64,000 nt of DNA from Psychrobacillus mangrovi (GCF_037104765.1 NZ_JBAWSY010000018.1:1-64000), one strand, 5' to 3'; positions 1 to 8,149 are shown, counted from the first letter of the stretch. The notes: generated by a model not told the origin, from the sequence alone. Numbers and translations are program-made.

Positions 1-147
1 TCCAAAAGCTTTATAAGCCCTAACCCAATGTTTGATTGGCGTTGAAGATGGAATACCATGTTTTTGTGCTAATAATAAGTATCCCAGGTGTCCTTTTAAA
101 TACTCTTGAACAATCTTTAATTTAAAACCTTGGCTATATTTCGCCAT
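1..147 (-). CDS. IS3-family (IS150-like) transposase OrfA, N-terminal part, cut by window edge
   Basis: The minus strand encodes 49 residues beginning MAKYSQGFKLKIVQEYL and continuing with a helix-turn-helix containing the stretch LLLAQKHGIPSST and then IKHWVRAY. This is the typical start of the OrfA DNA-binding protein of IS3/IS150-group insertion sequences, which recognises the element ends. The reading frame is still open at base 1, so the rest (and OrfB with its DDE catalytic domain) would lie to the left. A GGGGTG ribosome site lies before the ATG. Family assignment is from pattern recognition; whether the copy is intact cannot be seen. Confidence 0.75.
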   Translation of the reverse strand, partial: MAKYSQGFKLKIVQEYLKGHLGYLLLAQKHGIPSSTPIKHWVRAYKAFG

Positions 148-156
148 ATAAAAACA

Positions 157-192
157 CCCCAAAGGTTAGATTTATTACTCTAACTTTTGGGG
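157..192. repeat. Stem-loop at the IS end (14-bp stem)
   Basis: CCCCAAAGGTTAGA pairs with TCTAACTTTTGGGG (one G-T wobble) around an 8-nt loop. In the OrfA mRNA direction the hairpin precedes the transposase ribosome site. Hairpins there are known in several IS families to block expression from outside promoters; that role is inferred here. Confidence 0.6.
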
Positions 193-232
193 CGCAGCAC
201 CCACGCTATTAAAGCGATTGGTCTCCCTCTCA

Positions 233-1786
233 TTATTTAACTAGTGCTTCTTCTAAATTTTGTTCCGGTTGAGTTTCTTTTGTAGCAGTGACAGCATGTG
301 TAAGCTGCTCAATACTTGGACGAATATTTCCTTTTCCAGCGTAGTTTTCAAGCATTTCTTTTACATCAATTCCAGAGGACGCCTTTAATGTTTCTTGAAG
401 AGTGGTCATTAAATTGGTTGCGTAAGAAGTAACTTTATTTGCTCCTCCACCTTCACCACTGCCTGTATCGACCACGGTAATCTTGTCAATATTTGAAAGC
501 GGGCTAGCAATTTCCTTCGCATACTCTGGTAACATACGCACAATCATGTCTAATACTGCGGCTTGCCCGTACATTTCAAATGCTTCAGCAATTTTTCGCT
601 TAGCTTCAGCTTCTGCAAGACCTTTCAGACGAATAATATCTGCTTCCGACTCTCCTTGAGCTCTTTGAGAATCAGCTTTTGCGAGACCATCTAAACGAAC
701 TTTTTCCGCGTCAGCTTTTGCTTTCGCTTCAATTCTGTATTTTTCAGCATCGGCTTCCGCTATTTCTCGAGATTTAGCTGCTGCTGCATTTTGTTCAATT
801 GCATATCGATCTGCATCCGCTTTTTTCTTCACTTCAGAATCATATTGCTTCTCACGACGTAGAATCTCTTTTTCTTCCAATTCAATTTGCTTTTGACGTT
901 CTATAATTTGAATTTGCATTTCTTGTTCTGTTACTTCTTGCTTTGATCTAGCAGTTTCCAATTCATAAGCTTGATCCGCACGTGCTTTAGCAATATCTTG
1001 TTCACGTCGGTACTCCGCTACTTTCAGTTGGTTCTCTTTTTCAGCTTCCGCAATTTCTGTAGCTCGCTCTATCTCAGCACGTTGCGCATCTTTTGAAGCT
1101 TCCGCACGTTTAATACGTGTTTCTTTTTCCGCCTCTGCCGTAGCAATATCTGCATCTCGTTTCACCTGTGCAATTCTTGGTTTACCTAAAGAGTCTAAGT
1201 ATCCATTTTTATCTCGAACATCCTTAATTGTGAATGAAACTATAATTAAACCCATCTTAGCTAAGTCTTGTGAAGCTACACGTTGTACTTCCTGAGAAAA
1301 CTTGTCACGATTCTTATAAATTTCTTCAACCGTCATCGATCCTAATATCGAACGTAAGTGACCTTCCAATACTTCCTTCGCTTCGTTTTCACGTTCTTCT
1401 TTTGATTTCCCTAAAAATTGCTCCGCCGCAGTTGCAATTTCGGAAATAGAACCACCTATTTTAATAATAGCTGTCCCATCTGCCATAACTGGAACGCCTT
1501 GTTCCGTGTACACTTCTGGTGTTGTTACCTCTAATTTGCTTGACAATAAGCTTAGTGGTTGACCTTGTTGGAATACTGGAAATACAAATGTACCTCCACC
1601 ACGAATAATTTTGATGCGATTGCCAGAGTCGTCTGTATGTACATTTTTCGACCCTAAGTAACTTCCCGTTACGATTAACGCTTCATCTGGTCCAACTGTT
1701 CGGTATTTTGTAATGTAAACTGCTAAAATGACAACTATAACAAACACAACAGCCCCAATTACGATTAAAAGTCCCATATCTAACAT
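233..1786 (-). CDS. floT: Flotillin-like protein FloT (SPFH domain)
   Basis: This 517-residue protein is a scaffold of functional membrane microdomains. It affects membrane fluidity and the assembly of signalling and secretion complexes at the cytoplasmic face. An N-terminal hydrophobic segment (about residues 5-28) is followed by the SPFH/band-7 domain (about 35-200). A long Ala/Glu/Lys/Arg-rich coiled coil (about 205-400) follows, and then a conserved C-terminal assembly region. Length and architecture match B. subtilis YuaG/FloT. The ATG follows a GGGGGAAA ribosome site. It is the second gene of an operon behind nfeD (18-bp gap) and should be transcribed from the sigma-W promoter at 2351-2376. 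An IS lies directly downstream but does not interrupt it. Confidence 0.95.
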   Translation of the reverse strand: MLDMGLLIVIGAVVFVIVVILAVYITKYRTVGPDEALIVTGSYLGSKNVHTDDSGNRIKIIRGGGTFVFPVFQQGQPLSLLSSKLEVTTPEVYTEQGVPVMADGTAIIKIGGSISEIATAAEQFLGKSKEERENEAKEVLEGHLRSILGSMTVEEIYKNRDKFSQEVQRVASQDLAKMGLIIVSFTIKDVRDKNGYLDSLGKPRIAQVKRDADIATAEAEKETRIKRAEASKDAQRAEIERATEIAEAEKENQLKVAEYRREQDIAKARADQAYELETARSKQEVTEQEMQIQIIERQKQIELEEKEILRREKQYDSEVKKKADADRYAIEQNAAAAKSREIAEADAEKYRIEAKAKADAEKVRLDGLAKADSQRAQGESEADIIRLKGLAEAEAKRKIAEAFEMYGQAAVLDMIVRMLPEYAKEIASPLSNIDKITVVDTGSGEGGGANKVTSYATNLMTTLQETLKASSGIDVKEMLENYAGKGNIRPSIEQLTHAVTATKETQPEQNLEEALVK

Positions 1787-1804
1787 CTCATTTCCCCCTA
1801 CCTC

Positions 1805-2317
1805 TTAATATTTTAAAGGCTCATATTCTTTCACTAAAAAAGTACCTGCATCTACATCGATGATTAATACTTGTTTTCCATAATCAATTTCTTCATTGTC
1901 ATACTCAGTAGCTCTTTTGGAAATCAATCCATTTACTGTCTCAATGACTATTTCGCCAAATCCATCCTTTGGTATAGGAACAATCACTTTTCCAACCTGT
2001 CCTTGTAGTGACTGATCAGTATAAGCTGTTGATACTTCTGATGAAGCTAATGGAACTAAAATAAAGTAATACATTAAAAAGGACAAAATACTAGAAATGA
2101 TTAGTGCCGCTACAATGATAATCGTATTATTCCAATCAGTAATTTTTAATAAAATAAAGCCTGACGCACATACAAATAAAACAAAAGATAAAATTACAGT
2201 CGGATTAAAAATGCCAGCATCCAGCCCGTCAATTGCATCCGCAAATAAAACATATAGAATCGTTACAAGACCAACAATGATTAAACCATATAAAAAGATT
2301 TGCTCGATTTTTATCAC
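1805..2317 (-). CDS. NfeD-family membrane protein (YuaF-like), partner of FloT
   Basis: About 170 residues, with hydrophobic helices at roughly residues 5-25, 38-58 and 65-90. A C-terminal soluble OB-fold-like region follows (GQVGKVIVPIPKDGFGEIVIE then a DVDAGTFLVKEYE-type ending), as in NfeD proteins that accompany flotillins. The frame is open further upstream, but the sigma-W promoter lies inside that extension, so the real start must be downstream of about 2345. GTG at 2317 is the first usable codon and is listed. The AAAGGGGTGAT ribosome-site core overlaps it, so initiation a few codons later (ATA or ATC, near 2306-2314) is also conceivable. It is the first gene of the nfeD-floT operon. 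Confidence 0.8.
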   Translation of the reverse strand: MIKIEQIFLYGLIIVGLVTILYVLFADAIDGLDAGIFNPTVILSFVLFVCASGFILLKITDWNNTIIIVAALIISSILSFLMYYFILVPLASSEVSTAYTDQSLQGQVGKVIVPIPKDGFGEIVIETVNGLISKRATEYDNEEIDYGKQVLIIDVDAGTFLVKEYEPLKY

Positions 2318-2350
2318 CCCTTTCTTGCATATAAACCAACTACTTATATA

Positions 2351-2376
2351 TACGGAAACAATTTCAGAAAGTTTCA
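2351..2376 (-). promoter_or_regulatory. Sigma-W promoter of nfeD-floT
   Basis: On the minus strand TGAAAC (-35) is followed after exactly 16 nt by CGTATA (-10). This is the canonical sigma-W pattern, and the B. subtilis yuaF-yuaG operon is a known sigma-W target. The predicted transcript start gives a 5' leader of about 25-30 nt before the nfeD ribosome site. Confidence 0.88.
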
Positions 2377-2473
2377 TATTTTTACTTTTTTTCAAAAATA
2401 GTTTTCTCTCATTATTCTACTTTAATCGACAATATTCCCTTCCTTATTTTTTGTATTTACTGTGAATTCAAAT

Positions 2474-2488
2474 ATGTAAACGTTTTCA
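2474..2488 (+). promoter_or_regulatory. Candidate CcpA catabolite-responsive element (cre)
   Basis: ATGTAAACGTTTTCA fits the consensus WTGNAANCGNWNNCW at every defined position. It lies between the divergent nfeD and pit transcription units, about 150 bp before the DUF47 gene. Function is inferred from sequence only. Confidence 0.45.
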
Positions 2489-2516
2489 ATAGGTTTTACC
2501 ACCCTTATTTTAGGGA

Positions 2517-2534
2517 ACAATGTTACAACATTGT
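2517..2534. promoter_or_regulatory. Perfect 8-2-8 palindrome upstream of the pit operon
   Basis: ACAATGTT-AC-AACATTGT is a perfect inverted repeat in the intergenic region before the DUF47/pit operon. Its size suits a dimeric repressor or activator site. The protein that would bind it is unknown. Confidence 0.4.
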
Positions 2535-2639
2535 AAATTTCGTATGTTTTACGTAAAAAGTGTGTAGATTTTGTAATTTTTTTGTTATGATATTTTAGAT
2601 AAATCGACAACAAAAAATTCTAAAGTCCAGGAGGCTTTT

Positions 2640-3260
2640 ATGATTAGTTCAAGAAAACAAGACCCATTTTTTACTTCTCTACTGAAAGTTGCTCAAAATA
2701 TTCAAGAAGCAGCTCATTACGCTGACGACTTCCGCATCAATACTGTTGCAGATTTAAAAGAAATCAGTGTGCACGTAAAAAATTATGAGACTGCAGGGGA
2801 CAAACTAATTCACGACTTAATCGTGATGCTTAACAAATCCTTCATGACTCCTATTGAACGGGAAGACATTTTGTCATTAGCTGTTAGAATGGATGATATT
2901 TTAGACGGAATAGATGATTTCACAGCCAATCTTGAAATGTTCTCACTTATTGAAATTGATGAATCTATGCGTACATTTTTAGGATATATCGTTAAAAGCA
3001 CGGATGAAATTGTAAAAGCAATGGAGCTTCTTGCAAACAAGAAGTTACTTCAAATGCATGAACATGCTATTCTCATTAAAGATTATGAACGTAAATGTGA
3101 CGAAGTACTTCGTTCGTCTATTAAACAATTATTCTTAAAAGAAAAAGATCCAGTTCGAATTATTCAATTTAAAGATATATATGAAAAATTAGAAGAAGTA
3201 GCAGATTATTGTCAAAACGTAGCAACTACGATTGAAGCAATCATCATGCGAAACGCGTAG
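2640..3260 (+). CDS. DUF47/PhoU-like phosphate-transport accessory protein
   Basis: A 206-residue, all-helical protein of the DUF47 family (YkaA-like), distantly related to PhoU. Such proteins are regularly encoded directly before Pit-type phosphate transporters and are thought to modulate them. The acidic pair-rich helices (YETAGDKLIHDL near residue 50, VRMDDILDGIDDF near 83) resemble the metal-binding PhoU helices. A strong AGGAGG site precedes the ATG. The pit gene starts 12 bp after the stop, so the two are one operon. Confidence 0.9.
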   Translation: MISSRKQDPFFTSLLKVAQNIQEAAHYADDFRINTVADLKEISVHVKNYETAGDKLIHDLIVMLNKSFMTPIEREDILSLAVRMDDILDGIDDFTANLEMFSLIEIDESMRTFLGYIVKSTDEIVKAMELLANKKLLQMHEHAILIKDYERKCDEVLRSSIKQLFLKEKDPVRIIQFKDIYEKLEEVADYCQNVATTIEAIIMRNA

Positions 3261-3272
3261 GAGTGCTTTAAA

Positions 3273-4271
3273 ATGGAAACTATTTTCATTCTTACGATTT
3301 TAGTAGTTATTTTTGCTTTAGCCTTTGACTTCATCAATGGATTTCATGATACCGCTAATGCAATAGCAACATCTGTTTCAACTAGAGCATTAAAACCAAG
3401 AGTAGCTGTTTTGATGGCTGCAATTATGAACTTTGTTGGTGCCCTTACTTTCACTGGTGTTGCCAAAACTATCACAAAAGATATTGTGGATCCTTTTGCA
3501 CTGCAAAATGGCTCACTCATTATCTTAGCTGCACTTCTTTCAGCTATTATTTGGAACTTGGTTACATGGTATTTTGGAATTCCATCAAGTTCTTCACATG
3601 CGCTAATTGGATCTATTGCAGGAGCTGCAGTTTCTGCTGCTGGATTTGCCATTTTAAATTGGGAAGGGTTCATTAAAATAATTCAAGCATTGATCCTTTC
3701 TCCATTCCTTGCACTTGCAGTAGGATTTCTTATGATGTCTCTGTTTAAAGTCATCTTTAAAAAAGGAAGTTTGTACGGGACAAACAAAGGATTTCGTATA
3801 TTCCAAATTGGAACAGCTGCACTTCAATCATTTACACACGGAACAAATGACGCTCAAAAAGCAATGGGGATTATTACAATGGCATTAATTGCTGCAGAAT
3901 TACAAACTACGGATGATATTCAGATGTGGGTACGTATTTCTGCTGCGGTTGCGATGGGTCTAGGTACATCCATTGGAGGCTATAAAATTATTAAAACAGT
4001 TGGCGGTAAAATCATGAAGATTCGTCCAATCAACGGTGCTGCGGCGGATTTATCATCTGCTATGATTATATTTGGTGCTACAACAATCCATTTACCAGTA
4101 TCTACAACGCATGTAATTTCTTCCGCTATTATGGGGGTAGGAGCAGCACAACGCGTGAAAGGTGTTAAATGGGGAGTAGCTAAAAAAATTGTTTTAACAT
4201 GGATTATTACATTACCAATCTCTGCGATAGTTGCAGGACTTATATTCCAAGTACTAAATTTATTCTTTTAA
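3273..4271 (+). CDS. pit: Inorganic phosphate transporter, PiT family
   Basis: A 332-residue integral membrane protein with about ten hydrophobic segments. It carries the two inverted PiT signature repeats: GFHDTANAIATSVST near residue 23 and THGTNDAQKAMG near residue 190. PiT proteins import phosphate (as a metal-phosphate complex or with H+) at low affinity. The length is that of the short bacterial/archaeal form. It is translated from an AGGAG site, 12 bp behind the DUF47 partner, and ends at a strong terminator. Confidence 0.95.
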   Translation: METIFILTILVVIFALAFDFINGFHDTANAIATSVSTRALKPRVAVLMAAIMNFVGALTFTGVAKTITKDIVDPFALQNGSLIILAALLSAIIWNLVTWYFGIPSSSSHALIGSIAGAAVSAAGFAILNWEGFIKIIQALILSPFLALAVGFLMMSLFKVIFKKGSLYGTNKGFRIFQIGTAALQSFTHGTNDAQKAMGIITMALIAAELQTTDDIQMWVRISAAVAMGLGTSIGGYKIIKTVGGKIMKIRPINGAAADLSSAMIIFGATTIHLPVSTTHVISSAIMGVGAAQRVKGVKWGVAKKIVLTWIITLPISAIVAGLIFQVLNLFF

Positions 4272-4276
4272 TAGAA

Positions 4277-4307
4277 AGCCCCTTGTCGTTTTTGGACAAG
4301 GGGTTTT
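4277..4307 (+). terminator. Rho-independent terminator after pit
   Basis: The stem CCCCTTGTC / GGACAAGGGG is followed by TTTT, 6 bp past the pit stop. Confidence 0.85.
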
Positions 4308-4310
4308 ATG

Positions 4311-4943
4311 TTATTCTTTTATTGTTAATCCTAACGATCTAGCAAAGCCTATAGCTTGTTCTGTAGATACTGTACAATCTTTAAGCTTGTCCATGGAAAC
4401 AGTTAGTTGTTCATATGTATTGGAGCTTAAGTCAATGTCCTTCATAGAAGTTTCTGTAAAGTTCGCGCCATCTAGCTCACACCCCTCTATACTCACTTTA
4501 TCAAAAGTAGCTTCTATGAAGTCTGCTCTATTTAATGTAACTTGTTTAAAGGCTACTTTTTTTAGTATAGAAAAACTCATACTTACATAATTTGCAACAG
4601 AATCCTCTATTTTGACTTCTGTTAGTCTACTCTGGGAGATATTTGCTCCTATTAACTTGCAGCCTCTAATTTCTACTCGGTGGAATACGGCGTCTCCAAA
4701 GTCGACATTAGACAAATCACATTTTTCAAACAAACAATCGATAAATTCTACTTGATAAAATCGAACTCCCTCCATCGAAATGTTTTGAAAATGTATTTGA
4801 TCGAATATTAGTTTATCCTCTTGTTCCTCTTCTAAATTTAGTACTGTTACGATACCGCTGGAGACATAATTATCCTCCCGAAGTGCACTTTGAATGTCCA
4901 ATTCTTCTAACGAGCTAGACAGTTTTGGTGGAGTAATTTTCAT
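4311..4943 (-). CDS. Pentapeptide-repeat protein
   Basis: A 210-residue protein whose body (about residues 48-185) is made of degenerate A(D/N)LXX-type five-residue repeats, such as CDLSNVDFGD, GCKLIGANIS and GCELDGANFT. These form a right-handed quadrilateral beta-helix. Length is close to Qnr/MfpA DNA-mimic proteins (about 183-220 residues), but the repeats are less regular and no gyrase-related function can be claimed. It has no signal peptide, so it should be cytosolic. It is transcribed convergently with pit and divergently from the MMPL gene. The ribosome site is AAAGGGAGG. Confidence 0.8.
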   Translation of the reverse strand: MKITPPKLSSSLEELDIQSALREDNYVSSGIVTVLNLEEEQEDKLIFDQIHFQNISMEGVRFYQVEFIDCLFEKCDLSNVDFGDAVFHRVEIRGCKLIGANISQSRLTEVKIEDSVANYVSMSFSILKKVAFKQVTLNRADFIEATFDKVSIEGCELDGANFTETSMKDIDLSSNTYEQLTVSMDKLKDCTVSTEQAIGFARSLGLTIKE

Positions 4944-5052
4944 TTATAAAACCTCCCTTTCATTGTTCCTATTATTTTAACATTATATTAGTATGTTTTC
5001 GCTTCTTTCCAGTACAATAAATAGGGTTAGATATTTTGTCAGGGGGAAATAT

Positions 5053-7176
5053 ATGCGTTTTTTTTCTAATATAGTCATGCGTTATTATAAAGCAATACTT
5101 GTTGCTTGGTTACTACTGTTTATCGGCTTAGGGGTTTTGGCTATTCGTTTACCTGGTTTATTGGAGGGCGATGGGTTTAATACAGACGGTGAGCATCAGC
5201 AAGTAATGGAAGAACTGACTGATACATTCGATTTACCTGCTGAAACATTGTTTGTCGTATTTGATAATACTTCGGATGCAACAATCAAAGAGACGTTAGC
5301 TAATATTGAAGATTTACATATCGCTGAATCGATTCAATCCCCTTTGGATGATCCTGCACTTTACAAGGATCACGTCTCTTATGCCATGCTCCATTTTACT
5401 AGTGATACTAATGGATTAGTAGAGAAGTTACGCGAAACCATTGATGGTCAAAAGGGAGTTACATTAACGGGTGGCGCTGCGATTAATGAAGATATTAATA
5501 GCGCCAGTCAAAAAGACTTAGTAAATGCTGAAACAATTGGATTACCAATTGCTATCATTGTTCTTCTACTAGCATTTGGTGGTGTAGTAGCTGCTGTATT
5601 ACCGCTTTTAGTTGGAGTAATTACCGTAGTTTCCACATTCGGTTTAATGACATTATTCAGTAGTACGATGGACTTGTCCATATTTGTTATGAATATCATA
5701 CCAATGCTTGGGCTAGCTTTAAGTATCGACTTCGCTCTGTTACTTATTAATCGATACAAAGAAGAATTGCTGAATCAGTCTGTACAAGATGCAGTTTCAA
5801 CTGCCATTCAAACTGCTGGTCGTTCTATTATTTTCTCAGCTGTTTGCGTATTTATCGGATTAGGTGCCATGCTAGTGATGAAAGTGGATATTTTCCAAAA
5901 CATCGCACTAGGTGGGATGCTTGTCGTATTCATGGCTGTTCTTGCATCCATCACTTTATTACCATCCATTTTACTTTTACTAAAAGGGCATATAAATAAG
6001 TGGACAATTATACGAGTAAAACCAGGTGCATCTACAAGATGGCGTAATTTTGCTGCATTTGTTATGAAGAGACCAGTTACGTTAATTGTTGTAGCTCTAA
6101 TTGTTTTAGGAATTGGTATTATTCCTGTAAAAGATATGGAACTTGCTATTCCGCAAGTGGATTCTCTCCCTATTTCATACGATTCTCGCCAAGCATATGA
6201 ATTGATGGATGATGAATTTGGATTAGGTAATCAATCAACTATCTATATAATTGCCGAACGGAAAGATGGTTGGGACAATACAGAAGGCTTAGAGGAAATG
6301 AAAAAATTAGAAGACCAATTGATAGCTGATAAAGATGTGGATTCTGTTAACACTATTTTTACAGCTAGTGAAATCCCTACTGTAGAGCAATGGGAACAGA
6401 GTATGCAAGTTCCTGAAATAAAAGCTCAGCTAACCCCTTTGGCAGAGTCGTTTATAAAAGAGAATAAATTACTTTTGCCAGTCACTCTTAACCTAAACGG
6501 ATCGTCGACAGAGGCACAGGATTGGGCTCGTGAATGGTCTGAAAAAGATGTAGGCGTGGACATCATGCTTGGTGGACACCCTAAATTCAATCAAGAAATC
6601 TTTGATGAAATATTTGATAAAGTGGGTTTATTACTAGCAATCATCTTAGGATCTACCTTTATTATTTTAATGATTGCATTCCGTTCAATATTAATACCGT
6701 TGAAGGCGATTATAATGAACGTGATTGGACTCTCTTCTACTTTCGGGATCTTAGTATACATTTTCCAGTATGGTCACTTTGGCATAGAGGAAACAACGAT
6801 TGCACTGATTATACCGGTCATTGTATTTAGTTTAGTATTCGGATTAAGTATGGACTACGAAGTGTTCTTAATATCTCGTATCCAAGAGGAATATGCGAAA
6901 CATCTCGATAACACTGCTGCTACGATTGATGGACTTACCTCTACAAGTAAAATCATTACATCAGCTGCACTCATTATGATTGTCATCACTGGTGCATTCG
7001 CATTTACGGATGTGACGCCAGTTAAACAGATAGGGGTAGGAATTGCTATTGCGGTTGCCATAGATGCATCCATTATTCGATTGCTATTAGTACCAAGCTT
7101 AATGAAGCTATTCGGAAAATGGAATTGGTGGATGCCTTTTAGTAAGGGCCCGTATAAAGCAAGTAAGTGGCATTAA
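5053..7176 (+). CDS. MMPL/RND-type membrane exporter (YdfJ-like)
   Basis: From the ATG that follows an AGGGGGAAA site, the protein has 707 residues; the open frame 60 bp further upstream lacks a ribosome site. It shows a duplicated MMPL layout. Each half has one hydrophobic helix (near residues 13-33 and 348-368), a soluble loop, and a cluster of five or more helices (near 170-330 and 535-690). Motifs include LSIDFALLLINRYKEE and GLSMDYEVFLISRIQEE, where the buried Asp/Tyr pairs belong to the proton relay. Family members export lipids, siderophores or drugs using proton motive force; the substrate here is unknown. It is a single-gene transcription unit. Confidence 0.88.
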   Translation: MRFFSNIVMRYYKAILVAWLLLFIGLGVLAIRLPGLLEGDGFNTDGEHQQVMEELTDTFDLPAETLFVVFDNTSDATIKETLANIEDLHIAESIQSPLDDPALYKDHVSYAMLHFTSDTNGLVEKLRETIDGQKGVTLTGGAAINEDINSASQKDLVNAETIGLPIAIIVLLLAFGGVVAAVLPLLVGVITVVSTFGLMTLFSSTMDLSIFVMNIIPMLGLALSIDFALLLINRYKEELLNQSVQDAVSTAIQTAGRSIIFSAVCVFIGLGAMLVMKVDIFQNIALGGMLVVFMAVLASITLLPSILLLLKGHINKWTIIRVKPGASTRWRNFAAFVMKRPVTLIVVALIVLGIGIIPVKDMELAIPQVDSLPISYDSRQAYELMDDEFGLGNQSTIYIIAERKDGWDNTEGLEEMKKLEDQLIADKDVDSVNTIFTASEIPTVEQWEQSMQVPEIKAQLTPLAESFIKENKLLLPVTLNLNGSSTEAQDWAREWSEKDVGVDIMLGGHPKFNQEIFDEIFDKVGLLLAIILGSTFIILMIAFRSILIPLKAIIMNVIGLSSTFGILVYIFQYGHFGIEETTIALIIPVIVFSLVFGLSMDYEVFLISRIQEEYAKHLDNTAATIDGLTSTSKIITSAALIMIVITGAFAFTDVTPVKQIGVGIAIAVAIDASIIRLLLVPSLMKLFGKWNWWMPFSKGPYKASKWH

Positions 7177-7183
7177 ATAGGAA

Positions 7184-7216
7184 AAGCAAGCAGAAGGGTC
7201 TCTGCTTGCCTTTTTT
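7184..7216 (+). terminator. Terminator after the MMPL gene
   Basis: GCAAGCAGA / TCTGCTTGC stem with a six-base loop, followed by a run of six T. Confidence 0.85.
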
Positions 7217-7239
7217 GTTTGGTTTCGATTAATTATTTT

Positions 7240-7386
7240 ACTTTACCATCCGATTATTTTGGAAAGCCGTCCGATTTTCTTGGTAAGCCATCCGATTATT
7301 ACGGAAAGCCGACCGATTTTCTTGATAAGCCGTCCGATTATTACGGATAGCCGTCCGATTTTTCAACTAAGCCATCCGATTATTAG
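7240..7386. repeat. Tandem array A: seven units with exact 21-bp period
   Basis: The hexamer CCGATT occurs at 7250, 7271, 7292, 7313, 7334, 7355 and 7376, always 21 bp apart. Two unit types alternate, CCGATTATTACGGAAAGCCG-like and CCGATTTTCTTGGTAAGCCA-like, giving a 42-bp higher-order period. The last unit contains the stop codon of the minus-strand esterase gene. No coding role is apparent. Confidence 0.85.
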
Positions 7387-7988
7387 AATTTAGTTTGGTA
7401 CCAGTCTTTTGCTGCTTGCACTTCATCTTGAGTTAATTGATGACCGTATGAATGCCAATATAGCTCCACTTCTGCTCCAACGTTTTGTAACAAGTCACGC
7501 AATTCCTCTGATTCAGCGGCTGGACACATGAAATCATTTTTCCCCGCTCCAATAAAAATTGGAGTGCCTAAAAGTGATGGTAATTCTACACCACGTCTTG
7601 GAACCATTGGATGATGTAGAATCGCTCCTTTTAAAACATTCTCATATTCAAATAAAAGATTTCCCGCAATATTTGCTCCGTTGGAATAACCAATAGCGAC
7701 TACATTATTACGATCGAACTCATAGTTCTCTGCTGCCTCATCGATAAAGTTTTTCAATTCTTCTGTACGGAACTTCAAGTCCTCCAGATCAAAAACACCT
7801 TCAGCCAGACGTTTAAAGAAACGTGGCATCCCGTTTTCTAATACGTTACCGCGAACACTTAAAATATTAGCTGCCCCGTCTATTTCTTTTCCCAAACCTA
7901 CTAAATCATGTTCATTTCCACCTGTGCCATGTAAAAGCAATAAAGTTGGTTTTGTAGAATCTTCACCTTTATAAAAAACATGCTTCAT
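7383..7988 (-). CDS. Alpha/beta-hydrolase, MhqD/YodD-like carboxylesterase
   Basis: A 201-residue alpha/beta-hydrolase of the dienelactone hydrolase/phospholipase-carboxylesterase group. The oxyanion-hole segment is LLLHGTGGNEHD (residues 17-28). The nucleophile elbow is GYSNGAN with Ser102. The acid lies in GAGKNDFMCP, and the histidine in HSYGHQLT near the C-terminus. It resembles MhqD of B. subtilis, induced by quinones and catechol, but no quinone-sensing regulator (MhqR) is adjacent. The ribosome site is AAAGGAG. It is a single-gene unit whose 3' end merges with tandem array A. The fold is sure; the substrate is inferred. Confidence 0.8.
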   Translation of the reverse strand: MKHVFYKGEDSTKPTLLLLHGTGGNEHDLVGLGKEIDGAANILSVRGNVLENGMPRFFKRLAEGVFDLEDLKFRTEELKNFIDEAAENYEFDRNNVVAIGYSNGANIAGNLLFEYENVLKGAILHHPMVPRRGVELPSLLGTPIFIGAGKNDFMCPAAESEELRDLLQNVGAEVELYWHSYGHQLTQDEVQAAKDWYQTKF

Positions 7989-8065
7989 GTTAAAACTCCT
8001 TTTTTATTATCTTGAATTTGAGGTAATTATAACTTTATTCATTTTATAGGTCAAATAAAAGGGTT

Positions 8066-8149
8066 TTCCAACTAAGAGCGGTATTTTTCCAACTAAACGC
8101 CCTTAAATTCCAACTAAACTCTTTATATTTCTAACTAAAACACTTTCTA
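8066..8149. repeat. Tandem array B: four units with exact 21-bp period
   Basis: TTCCAACTAA recurs at 8066, 8087 and 8108, and TTCTAACTAA at 8129, with 11 variable bases between. The last unit ends exactly at the stop codon of the minus-strand membrane gene. It resembles array A in period and position, and shares a CAACTAA core with one unit of array A at about 7364-7370. Confidence 0.8.

Larger units (their letters stand above)
1..200 (-). mobile_element. End of an IS3/IS150-like insertion sequence
   Basis: The segment holds the OrfA start and, just upstream of it, a 14-bp inverted repeat. Sequence left of about base 200 is therefore taken as the IS. The exact terminal repeat and target duplication cannot be placed because the other end is outside the window. 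It sits about 30 bp past the floT stop codon, so floT is complete. Confidence 0.6.

Noticed and set aside
2422..2613. 63-residue minus-strand frame upstream of nfeD
   Set aside because: It covers the intergenic region with the cre-like site and palindrome, has no ribosome site and no recognisable protein character.
4311..4943. Calling the pentapeptide protein a Qnr-type quinolone-resistance protein
   Set aside because: Repeats are irregular, and the loops that mark Qnr cannot be recognised; only the fold is supported.
7240..7386. CRISPR array
   Set aside because: Units are 21 bp with no constant repeat/variable spacer split of CRISPR size, and no cas genes are near.
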